The notes beneath the pieces are model-generated. The model had not been told where the DNA came from. It saw only the letters and a list, made by a program, of their open reading frames with translations, and did not search any database. A DNA stretch of 64,000 bases from Lathyrus oleraceus (Eukaryota; Streptophyta; Magnoliopsida; Fabales; Fabaceae), in NCBI RefSeq assembly GCF_024323335.1, contig NC_066585.1, positions 346,386,846 to 346,450,845 on the forward strand. Direction: 5' to 3'. Position 1 is the first letter of the stretch. Each line of letters opens with the position of its first letter. Positions 47,256-55,762 of the stretch are shown one piece after another. Position numbers and translations under genes: made by a program.

Positions 47256-47263
47256 TATAAATA
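47256..47263 (+). promoter_or_regulatory. TATA box of the antisense gene
   Basis: TATAAATA in CTTCCTATAAATACCC, 118 bp before ATG 47374 and outside the LTR. It shows why the upstream in-frame ATG at 47206 is not the start: it precedes the promoter. Confidence 0.65.
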
Positions 47264-47373
47264 CCCATAAACCTTTTTCTTTAAACCCTTTTTCACTTCA
47301 GATTACTTTTCTTCATACCCATTTCTTAAGCTTTCATAATCTCCTGAGAAAAATTCCTAAGTTCTTCCTAACA

Positions 47374-49486
47374 ATGGCGCCTCAAAAACCTTCAAGCAGC
47401 AAACATTCCAAGAAGAAACAAGACTCAGCTTTCTCTCCTGTGCATGATTTAAAAGGACCAATGACCATTGGAAATCAACAGTATGTTCCAGAACCTCCAA
47501 ATGAGAAAGAGAAAGAATGCATCTATAAATCCCAGGTATTAATCCCTGTTCTTATTTCTGGAAACTGTCATGCTATGTTAGGTCCCCTTCCAAATCTAGA
47601 GATTAAACCATATCGCTTAAAAGAATTTTTCCCATCTTACTTCCACACAAAACCCATAGGCGCTGGAAGAAAACCTCAGCCTAAAGAGAAAGTTGTAGAA
47701 CAAAATGACCCATCGAGTTCGACGGATGCTGGAGAATTGGACTTAGCTTATCTAAATTACAATAGGATATTTAGAACCTGTCCATGGTCGAAAGACCCTT
47801 CTGACTACGTATCTTGGTTAGATAAAATTGAAAAGGTTAAAGGGGCCTTTTGGAAAGAAGTAGGCATTTTCGACCTTATTCAGTTGTCGAGGGTAGGACC
47901 TAATATCTGCCCAAATATGCTTTTGGCCTCTCTCTACTTTTGGGATAGTACTTACAACACCTTTCACCTCCCTTGTGGGATGGTTACGCCTACCCTTTTC
48001 GACGCAGCAGCCATTGTTGGTCTTCATCCCAATGGTATAGATTTCGACCCTACTGTCTTAAATGAAGATACCATTGCTTTCGAGACTAGCTTCGCCCCAT
48101 ACTCTTTATTCACGTCCCATTATCATGACAAGAGTACTACTGGAGTTTCAGATGTCGAACACATAGCTTTTCTAACTCTGTGGCTATCCAAATATGTGTT
48201 TTGCTCTCGCTCTCTTCAAGTTGCCAAGAGATTCATCACCATAGCCAATCAGCTTCATGCAGGCACAAAATTATGTTTGAGCGAAATGATTCTGGCTAAC
48301 CTTTACGAATCTCTAAGTGAGAGTGTACATTTTTTGAAAAACACCAAAACCCAAGGTAAAATCAACTTATCGGAACCTTTCTGGCTTTTGCAATTATGGC
48401 TTAATGCCACATTTGAAGCTAATCTTCCTGTAGCACCAGAAGTAGATGAAGAAGAAGTGAAAAATAGGATTGTCGAATGGCCAAGGTTGGTGCAAATAAC
48501 GCCAACTGATGAAGGGATTAGCCTTCGACAAGCTTTCAAAAGCTACGTCATGATGTTTGCCAAGAGGTATCAATTTACTTCGACCATGGCACCTTTTGTT
48601 GATAGAAAAATTGGACCTAAGTGGTTTACCCAACAACTGCCTTTGGAGATGCAGAAGGATGAAAATATATTTCTGAATGTTTGGGAATCATTCTTAACCC
48701 CTAGGCTCCTTTTTTCTTAGCGTAACACCTCTAAAACCCAAATTGCTTTGATAGTTTATCAACCCAACCTTGTTTCTAGACAGTTTGGCCTAATCCAGAT
48801 AAAACCTCGACCTATATTTCCCAAGAAAGGATCCATCATTTTTTATAATTCCCTTCATACTGAAGACGAGGGCAGAGAACTGTCGAAGAAACTGACTGAT
48901 GAATCTCTCGACATTCGACCAGTTATATTTCGACCATCATTCCTATGTACTCCTGAGTTTGATGAATGGTGGAAAGACTATTATTCCAACAGATTTTTCG
49001 ACGTAGCTGCCTTTGCTACACATTTGACCAACGCTTTCGCTTTTGTGCAGGATCGGACCAAAAAAGGTATTCAAAGACACATTAGGGAAATACAGAAATT
49101 TCAAAAGTATTTCGAAACTGCGTATAGACCTGATGATCTTAGTCGAACCATACACGAAGCAGCAGCAGAATTGAAACGCAAACTGTCGGAGAAGTTTGAA
49201 AAACTGTCATTGCCTTCAAATCTTCGACCAGAGGCGCGCTATGACTTGGCTTTCAGTTGTCATCCACCAAAATTCCCTCCTTTGCCAACTGCTGAGTTTG
49301 GCGTGGCATTTAGCCCTCCATTTCTAGATTGGTTCGTTTGTGGGGATTTTATGAAAATTCTTCGTCAACAATACCAAAAACCTGCTGAGCGTGTGGTTCC
49401 GACTAAGTATCATCTGGGCGAATACCCAGGACACCTTCATATTGGAATAGAACACGTTCGCGTGGAAGATCCCATTCTTGAAGGTG
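47374..49486 (+). pseudogene. Antisense gene, exon 1: plant mobile domain (aminotransferase-like) protein
   Basis: Starts MAPQKPSSSKHSKKK at 47374 in good initiation context (AACAATGGC). A basic leader is followed from about residue 130 by the plant mobile domain: RTCPWSKDPSDYVSWLDK, KEVGIFDLIQLSR, NMLLASLYFWDSTYNTFHL, CGMVTPTLFDAAAIVGL and, after a stop, SRQFGLIQ, continuing to LGEYPGHLHIGIEH. TAG at 48718-48720 is the only defect; the same frame resumes at once (RNTSKTQIALIVYQPN). This domain occurs in plant nuclear proteins of the MAIN/MAIL type and in many transposon-borne copies. It is transcribed opposite to the element's gag-pol. About 704 codons. Extra, including antisense, ORFs are known in Tat elements. 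Confidence 0.88.
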
Positions 49487-49648
49487 TTCACAAAAAACAC
49501 GATTTTTCCTTTTGTTATTCTAACTGTATTATCATGTATTTCTCATATTTGTTTCTGAATCTTCTTTCTTTCCCTGACCGTGAGGATTCCTGCCAAGAAA
49601 GCTTCTGTCGAAGCATCGCCAAGTGCTGCTAAGAAACATTCGACGAAG

Positions 49649-49726
49649 GTATGGCACATCACTTCTTCTCATTTATTCCTTTCCCCTTTTTTTTTAAATT
49701 AACTGGTTTTTGGTCTGCATGACTAG
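49649..49726 (+). other. Intron of antisense gene (exon 2/3)
   Basis: ACGAAG|GTATGG ... GCATGACTAG|GTAAGT. Phase 0 on both sides. The frame is closed if unspliced. Confidence 0.6.
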
Positions 49727-49990
49727 GTAAGTCGAAAACCCCCAACAATCCAAAAGAGAAAGAGTGAAGAGGAGAAAGAAGAGGATAAAGTCCCTAATGA
49801 AGAGTCTGGTGACGAATCTCCAGAGTTAATCCCCCCCCCCCCTCAGAAGAAGAAGAAACTCACGAAGGTCTCTTTCCAAAGGTCCATCGTTAAATCAACT
49901 AGGAAGGATTCTACAAGTACTCCCCCTGCTAAGCCTCAGTCGAAAGACACGGAGAGTGCGAAATCCAGTTCTAACACTGAGATTCCTGAG

Positions 49991-50065
49991 GTAAGTTTTT
50001 TTATTTTGACAGTATATGTTCACCTTTCCTGCATCTTTTCATCTAAATCTTATAATTATTTTCAG
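49991..50065 (+). other. Intron of antisense gene (exon 3/4)
   Basis: CCTGAG|GTAAGT ... AATTATTTTCAG|GAACAA, 75 bp, strong consensus at both ends, phase 0. Confidence 0.75.
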
Positions 50066-51261
50066 GAACAAGTGGCTGTCGAAAGGACACCTGAGATAAT
50101 TCTGGAGGAAACAGTCCTAGAAGAAGATATCCCTACAAGTGATCTTGTCAGGCAAACTGTAGCAGAATTCGACACTACAGTGGGTGAAGCTTCTGAAGAT
50201 GAATCTCCTCCTCATCCAGGATTAAATGTTGCACCTCAGGGTGATGACATTGACATGGAGGTTGGGGTCGAAGATGATCCTGAAGACGAAGCTGCCAAAG
50301 ATGGGGACAACCAGTCGAAACATACAGAGGCTGAGCGTACTTCAGAGCGAAACACTCCACCTGCTCCTGACCAGACCCAAGGGAGTGGCAAATCAACTGG
50401 TTCGACTAGTTTCTCTCGCGAGGAGCTTGAAAATCTCAAAGTGCAGAGACCCTTAGAGTATCTGAAGGCCATGCTTAGCGCCCGTTTTAATTTTCAAGAT
50501 TCTTCACAGAGCAGTTTGACTACTTCTGGGGCCACTTCTGAAGCACCATCACTTGGCAACATCTTGACCAAAATTAAAACGAAAATCCTTGATGTTTATT
50601 TGTTCAAAATTTTGGAAGAGAACTCCCTTGCTCACCTTGAACTTAAGAAAATTTTGAAGCAAGTGAATGTCTTAGAAGCTTCTGCTGAGGTTGGGAGTTT
50701 TGTGATGGAGCTGATGACCCTCATTGACTTGGCCACTGCAGATCTTCTTCGTCAAAGAGATCTTACCACTCAAATCTCCTCAAAGTCTGAAACTCAAACT
50801 GCTGAATGGGATGCTGTTTCGACTTCGACTGACAAAGTTTCAAAGTTGCAAAAGCTTTCTGAAACTTATGTCAAAGAAGTTGCTGCTTGTGATGACAATA
50901 TCCAAAAATGGGAGAAACAGATAGCAGCACTTCAAGAAAAGATCTCTCAAGAGAAGAAACGTAAGGCATCCATATAGCAACCCAAGCAGAGCGAGATTGA
51001 CGAAGAGTTGAGGGTGGGTATTCGACATGCTGAGAAGGCCCGACAACTTAGTTTAGAGGTTGAGACTCTTTCTACTCACAAAAGTCTTTGTGATCATCGA
51101 CTCCAGTTTCAGAGGCAGAAATTCGCCACTTTGAAGGAAACTTTTGCCAGTATTAGTTTGTAGTCGAATTGTTTTAACAATTCTCAGCCCTTTGAGGCTT
51201 TCTTTGTAATGACTTTAATGCCATTTTTATTTGGAAAATCTTATCACCATTATGTTTGCAA

Positions 51262-54200
51262 TTATTCTATCATTATTTTTACTTCCTGCAATATTGGCTT
51301 ATATTTTTTCAGATACTTGCCATTTATCTTTAGGATTCTCTCATCCTTCCCTATTTTTTCAATCTCATACGCGCCATTTGAAAATATTTTCAAAATCTGA
51401 AAAGGTCCTTCCCACTTAGGAGACCATTTTCCCATTAACTTATCTTTTCGATCCATAGGAAGGATTACTTTCCAAACGAGATCACCAATTAAGAAGGTCT
51501 TGACTTTTACTTTCTTATTGTAAAACTTTTCGACTCTTTCTTTTTGTCTTCTTATTAGATCTAGCGCACGTAGTCTTTCTTCGTCCAGATCAACCAATTC
51601 ATCCATCATCATACTCCAATATATATCTGATGGGATTTCATGATGCCTTTGCACTCTAACTGACTGCAAATATATTTCGACTGGTAAAACTGCATCATGT
51701 CCGTAAGTCAACTTAAATGGGGTCGAATTCGTTGCTTCTTTAGGAGACGTTCGACAAGCCCACAAGACTTGATATAGAGTCTTATGCCAATTTCTAGGTT
51801 TTTTCCCTACATGCTTCTTGATCAAATTTATCACTACCTTGTTGGCTGCTTCAACCTGCCCATTGGCTTGAGCATAGTAAGGTGTCGAAGTAAGGAGTTT
51901 AAGACCTGTTTCTTGTGCAAATTTCTGCATGTTTTTACCAGTGAACACAGATCCTTGATCTGTTGTTATTGTTTCAGGTATCCCAAATCTGTAATTTATG
52001 TATTTTTGGATAAAGTCTATGACTGCTTCTTGATCCATATTTACCAATGGTATAGCTTCAATCCATTTAGTGAAATAGTCTATCCCAACCAAAATGTACC
52101 TTTGTCCTTTTGAAGAGGCTGGTCGAATTTCCCCAATCAAGTCTAAAGCCCATCCTCTAAATGGCCAGGGCTTTATAATTGAATGCAGCTCACTTGCAGG
52201 AACATGAGGTATGCCTGCATGTACTTGACACTCCTGACATCCTTTTGCAAATTCGACACAATCCTTCAGCATTGTTGGCCAATACATTCCTTGTCGAAAT
52301 AATAACCACTTCATTTTGTGACCTGCTTGGTGTGCGCCACACGCTCCACTGTGTACATTCGACAAGGCTATGTAGGCTTCGTCTTCACCTAAGCATTTCA
52401 ACAAGACTCCTTCTGCAGTCTTTTTGAACAATTCATTTCCCAAAAGTACATAACTCAAAGCTCTGTATTTTATCTTTCTTTCTACTTTCTGATTTGGGTC
52501 TTGTAGATAATTCTTGATAGGATTTCTCCAGTCTGTAATTCCTGAATCATCTATGTTGAATATCTCAAAGTTTTCTTCGTCACCGTATCCTAATCTTATT
52601 GACTCCAGATCTGATGGGGACAACTTGGTGGATACGACTCTTCCTCTGACTTCAATGGCTTCTTCTAACTTTTCCTTTGACACTTTATATCCAGATGCTA
52701 GTTGAGCGAGATCGTTCGCTTCTTGGTTCTCCAACCTGGGAATGTGCCTGAAGACCACATTGTCGAACTCCTTGAGAAGTCTATTGGCTATTACAAAGTA
52801 CATGATTAAATTTTCTTTCACGCACTTATACTCTTTCGTCAACTGCTTTATTACCAGTTCGGAATCGCCCATTATTTTGACTCTTGTTGCCTCCAATTTC
52901 AACAAGATTTCAAGTCCAGCGATCAAAGCTTCATATTCTGCTTCATTATTTGAACACAGACTTTCAACTTTGTACTTGAATTTTGTTGGAATTCTGTCCG
53001 GAGAAATAATCAACATCCCAACGCCAGTTCCATTTTTATGACTGGAACCGTCGAAATACAGTTTCCAAGGTTCTAATTCGACATATTCCACATCTTCGTT
53101 TATAGAGTGGTCGACTATGAAATCAGCGACCACTTGTCCTTTCACAGCCTTTAACGGCAGATATTTCAAGGAGTATTCTGTTAATGCTAAAGCCCATTTT
53201 CCAATTCGACTATGTAAAATAGATTTAGATAACATATACTTTATTACGTCGAAATGGGAGGAAATATATACATCAACAGGTTTTATATAATGCTTCAATT
53301 TCATACAAGAGAAGTATACACATAGACATAGCTTTTCTATAATACTATATCTAGTTTCAGCATCATTCAGGACTCTACTGAGATAATAAATGGCTCTTTC
53401 GACGCCATTCTCATCTTCTTGACACAACATACTTCCTAGTGTTTTGTCTGATGCCGAAATGTACAATCTCATACTTCTTTTTCTGCAAGGAGACATCAGG
53501 ATTGGGGGACTAGCCAGGTATTCCTTGATTTTGTCGAAGGCCGCTTGCTGTTCTTGCCCCCATGCGAAGTCTTCCTTCTTTAGTCGAAGTAGAGGAGAGA
53601 AAGCTTGTGTCTTCCCACTGAGGTTGGAGATGAATCTTCTGTGAAAGTTGATTTTCCCTAGCAGAGACTGCAACCCCTTTTTGGTTGATGGCGCTTTCGC
53701 CTCCATTATGGCCTTGGCTTTGTTTTCATTTATTTCGATCCCCTTCTTGTGGACCACAAAACCTAAGAAATCACCCGTCTGCACACCAAAAGCACATTTA
53801 AGTGGGTTCATTTTCACACCAAACTTCATCATCCTTTCAAAGGATTGTCGAAGATGATCTATATGACTTTTCCCTGAAACAGACTTAATCACAATATCGT
53901 CAATATACACTTGCATGAAAGTCTCAATAAAGTCGTGAAAAATGGAATTCATAGCACGTTGGTAAGTTGCTTCAGCGTTCTTTAAACCAAAAGGCATTAC
54001 TACCCATTCGTACGTTCCTATTGCTCCAGGACAACGGAAAGCCGTTTTAGGAACATCTTCTTCAGCGATAAAAATTTGGTTATAGCCAGAGTATCGGTCT
54101 AACATACTTAAGTACTCATGGCCGGCTGCAGAATCTATGAGCATTTCTGCCACTGGCATAGGATATTCATCCTTTGGGATAGCCGAGTTTAGGTCTCGAA

Positions 54201-54855
54201 AATCAATGCATACCCTAAGTTTGCCATTTTTCTTAATTACTGGAACAATATTTGCAATCCATTCGACATACCTGGTTGTGCGGATGAACTTGCATTTTAG
54301 AAGTCTTTCGACCTCTTCTTTTATTTTCGACAGGATTTCTGGTGCGAAACGTCTCGGAGTCTGCTTTACTGGCTTCTTTCCTTCCATTATCGGCAACTGC
54401 ATTTCGACCAAACTTCTGTCAAGACCAGGCATCTCGTCATAATCCCATGCGAAACAGTCTTTGAACTCTTTCAGCAACTGGACTATTTCGACCTTGAACT
54501 GGGGGTCCATTTTTGCGCTTATGTAGGTTGGTCTATTCTCTGCCCCCACTCCTAAGTTTATTTCTTCTAATGGATCCTGCGCCACCATCTTCTCGTTAGT
54601 TGACACTGGATCTTTTTCGAACCCTAGAGGTTCGTCGTCATAAATGGCGTCAAGCTTTTGGTGTTGCCATTCGCCCATTTGGTTGTTCTCATGATCTTCT
54701 ACAACGTCTTTTTGCGGACATTGTTTGTTGGAGTTTTCTTTGCTGGCTTCGACAGCCATGTATTTTACTTCAGCCTCAAGGGCCTCTTTGAGTTTGTTTT
54801 CGGCTATGTAAGCCGTAATCTTTTCGAGCGCTGATTGTCTACTCATCATCGTCAA
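51262..54855 (-). CDS. Tat element pol: RT, RNase H, archaeal-type RNase H, integrase
   Basis: One uninterrupted 1,197-codon frame. After an acidic linker come RT (VCIDFRDLN near residue 217; YIDDI near 316), RNase H (LYISASDKTLGSMLCQE, YYLSRVLNDAETRYS), and aRH (LYFDGSSHKNGTGVG; NNEAEYEALIAGLE; GDSELVIKQL; HIPRLENQEANDLA). Integrase follows: HSGACGAHQAGHKM with CQECQ for zinc, then WALDLIGEI (D), TTDQGSVF (D) and NGQVEAANK (E), and GDLVWKVILP near the end. All catalytic motifs are intact, so this copy could still make active enzymes if pol is expressed. The first methionines (MTMMSR) overlap the last 17 bases of the protease frame in another reading frame. It has no chromodomain. Confidence 0.93.
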   Translation of the reverse strand: MTMMSRQSALEKITAYIAENKLKEALEAEVKYMAVEASKENSNKQCPQKDVVEDHENNQMGEWQHQKLDAIYDDEPLGFEKDPVSTNEKMVAQDPLEEINLGVGAENRPTYISAKMDPQFKVEIVQLLKEFKDCFAWDYDEMPGLDRSLVEMQLPIMEGKKPVKQTPRRFAPEILSKIKEEVERLLKCKFIRTTRYVEWIANIVPVIKKNGKLRVCIDFRDLNSAIPKDEYPMPVAEMLIDSAAGHEYLSMLDRYSGYNQIFIAEEDVPKTAFRCPGAIGTYEWVVMPFGLKNAEATYQRAMNSIFHDFIETFMQVYIDDIVIKSVSGKSHIDHLRQSFERMMKFGVKMNPLKCAFGVQTGDFLGFVVHKKGIEINENKAKAIMEAKAPSTKKGLQSLLGKINFHRRFISNLSGKTQAFSPLLRLKKEDFAWGQEQQAAFDKIKEYLASPPILMSPCRKRSMRLYISASDKTLGSMLCQEDENGVERAIYYLSRVLNDAETRYSIIEKLCLCVYFSCMKLKHYIKPVDVYISSHFDVIKYMLSKSILHSRIGKWALALTEYSLKYLPLKAVKGQVVADFIVDHSINEDVEYVELEPWKLYFDGSSHKNGTGVGMLIISPDRIPTKFKYKVESLCSNNEAEYEALIAGLEILLKLEATRVKIMGDSELVIKQLTKEYKCVKENLIMYFVIANRLLKEFDNVVFRHIPRLENQEANDLAQLASGYKVSKEKLEEAIEVRGRVVSTKLSPSDLESIRLGYGDEENFEIFNIDDSGITDWRNPIKNYLQDPNQKVERKIKYRALSYVLLGNELFKKTAEGVLLKCLGEDEAYIALSNVHSGACGAHQAGHKMKWLLFRQGMYWPTMLKDCVEFAKGCQECQVHAGIPHVPASELHSIIKPWPFRGWALDLIGEIRPASSKGQRYILVGIDYFTKWIEAIPLVNMDQEAVIDFIQKYINYRFGIPETITTDQGSVFTGKNMQKFAQETGLKLLTSTPYYAQANGQVEAANKVVINLIKKHVGKKPRNWHKTLYQVLWACRTSPKEATNSTPFKLTYGHDAVLPVEIYLQSVRVQRHHEIPSDIYWSMMMDELVDLDEERLRALDLIRRQKERVEKFYNKKVKVKTFLIGDLVWKVILPMDRKDKLMGKWSPKWEGPFQILKIFSNGAYEIEKIGKDERILKINGKYLKKYKPILQEVKIMIE

Positions 54856-55762
54856 ATTCGCTTCCCCATCCCGTTGGCGCTATATGAGTAGTTCCCCACA
54901 TGTAAGTTTCGCCAATTACTTCTTTATCCCACTGGAAACCATGTGTAGGATGAAGGTACATGGAGCAGTAGGCATTGTCTGTCGCCTTTAGGTCGAATTC
55001 GGCTGGACTGCATGGAGGTATGTGAGCCAGGTTCTTGTCGAAACTTTGACTGTTGACATTGTTTATCTCCGTCATGAAGTAGCTTTGATCAGCCTCAATG
55101 TTTTCGACGATCCCGTCTGGCCTCCATATGGCTATTCGCTGATGCATTGAAGAGGGTACGGCTCCTATGCCATGAATCCACTCCCTTCCAAGCAGTAGGT
55201 TGTAGTTCGCCCTTGAAGCAATGACCATAAACATCGTTGGCCTTGTTATGGTTCCAACAGTCAGATTCACCTGGATAACGCCCATGGTGGTTCCTACTTT
55301 TCCTTCATAATTCGACAGCACCATGTTGTGGGGTTTCGCGTCTGAGTCGTCTTTCCCTATCTTCTTTAGCATGAAGTGGGGCATCAAATTCACTGCTGCT
55401 CCCCCATCCACCAGTATCTTGTTCACACCAACATTCTCCACCTTTCCTTTTATGAACAAAGGCTTCAAATGCGCTTTCATGGAGTCATCTGGTCTTTCGA
55501 AGAAAGCGTTCTGCTCTTCGACGCATCCGTTATTCATAACGTAGTAGCAAACGGGCTTCTGTGCCATTATTTCCTCTTCCATCTCGTCTTCTTCGTCTTC
55601 GACCTCCATAAGTCTATCATAGTCTCTAGGGAGATCAAAGACCACGTTGCAGATCACATTGAAAGATGATTCTGAGTCAGATTCGAAGTTGTCCGTTATT
55701 TCGTCGTCCTCCTGCATCTTCTCTTTCGACGCCACAGGTTCAACAATGCCGCCAGGATTGAT
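54839..55762 (-). CDS. Tat element aspartic protease, end of gag-pro frame
   Basis: Reads on from the gag frame after the stop at 55763-55765. Acidic leader (DEEDEMEEE), then protease: KILVDGGAAVNLMPHFML (DGG in place of the usual DTG, seen commonly in this Tat group), NMVLSNYEGKVGTT, and NYNLLLGREWIHGIGAV. C-terminal part ends WGSEFDDDE with TAG just after the pol ATG. Cleaves the polyprotein. The retention of the whole fold suggests DGG is functional; that is inference. Confidence 0.9.
   Translation of the reverse strand: MNPGGIVEPVASKEKMQEDDEITDNFESDSESSFNVICNVVFDLPRDYDRLMEVEDEEDEMEEEIMAQKPVCYYVMNNGCVEEQNAFFERPDDSMKAHLKPLFIKGKVENVGVNKILVDGGAAVNLMPHFMLKKIGKDDSDAKPHNMVLSNYEGKVGTTMGVIQVNLTVGTITRPTMFMVIASRANYNLLLGREWIHGIGAVPSSMHQRIAIWRPDGIVENIEADQSYFMTEINNVNSQSFDKNLAHIPPCSPAEFDLKATDNAYCSMYLHPTHGFQWDKEVIGETYMWGTTHIAPTGWGSEFDDDE

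Larger units (their letters stand above)
49585..51163 (+). pseudogene. Antisense gene, exons 2-4: basic linker, acidic region and coiled-coil tail
   Basis: Exon 2 (about 49585-49648, IPAKKASVEASPSAAKKHS), intron 49649-49726, exon 3 (49727-49990, KRKSEEEKEEDK; contains a run of 12 C), intron 49991-50065 (GTAAGT...TATTTTCAG), exon 4 from 50066. Exons 2, 3 and 4 join in phase. Exon 4 has an acidic stretch (VEDDPEDEAAKDGD), then a region of predicted coiled coil (LQKLSETYVKEVAACDDN to EKISQEKKRK). TAG at 50975-50977 interrupts; the frame goes on with EIDEELRVGIRHAEKA to TAG 51161-51163. It ends 99 bp short of the convergent pol stop. The intron joining exon 1 to exon 2 (about 49487-49584) is not resolved to the base. 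Confidence 0.75.

Noticed and set aside
47206..47373. In-frame ATG upstream of the PMD protein start
   Set aside because: It precedes the TATA box at 47256 and its 56 codons (histidine/phenylalanine rich) are not protein-like; ATG 47374 has better context.
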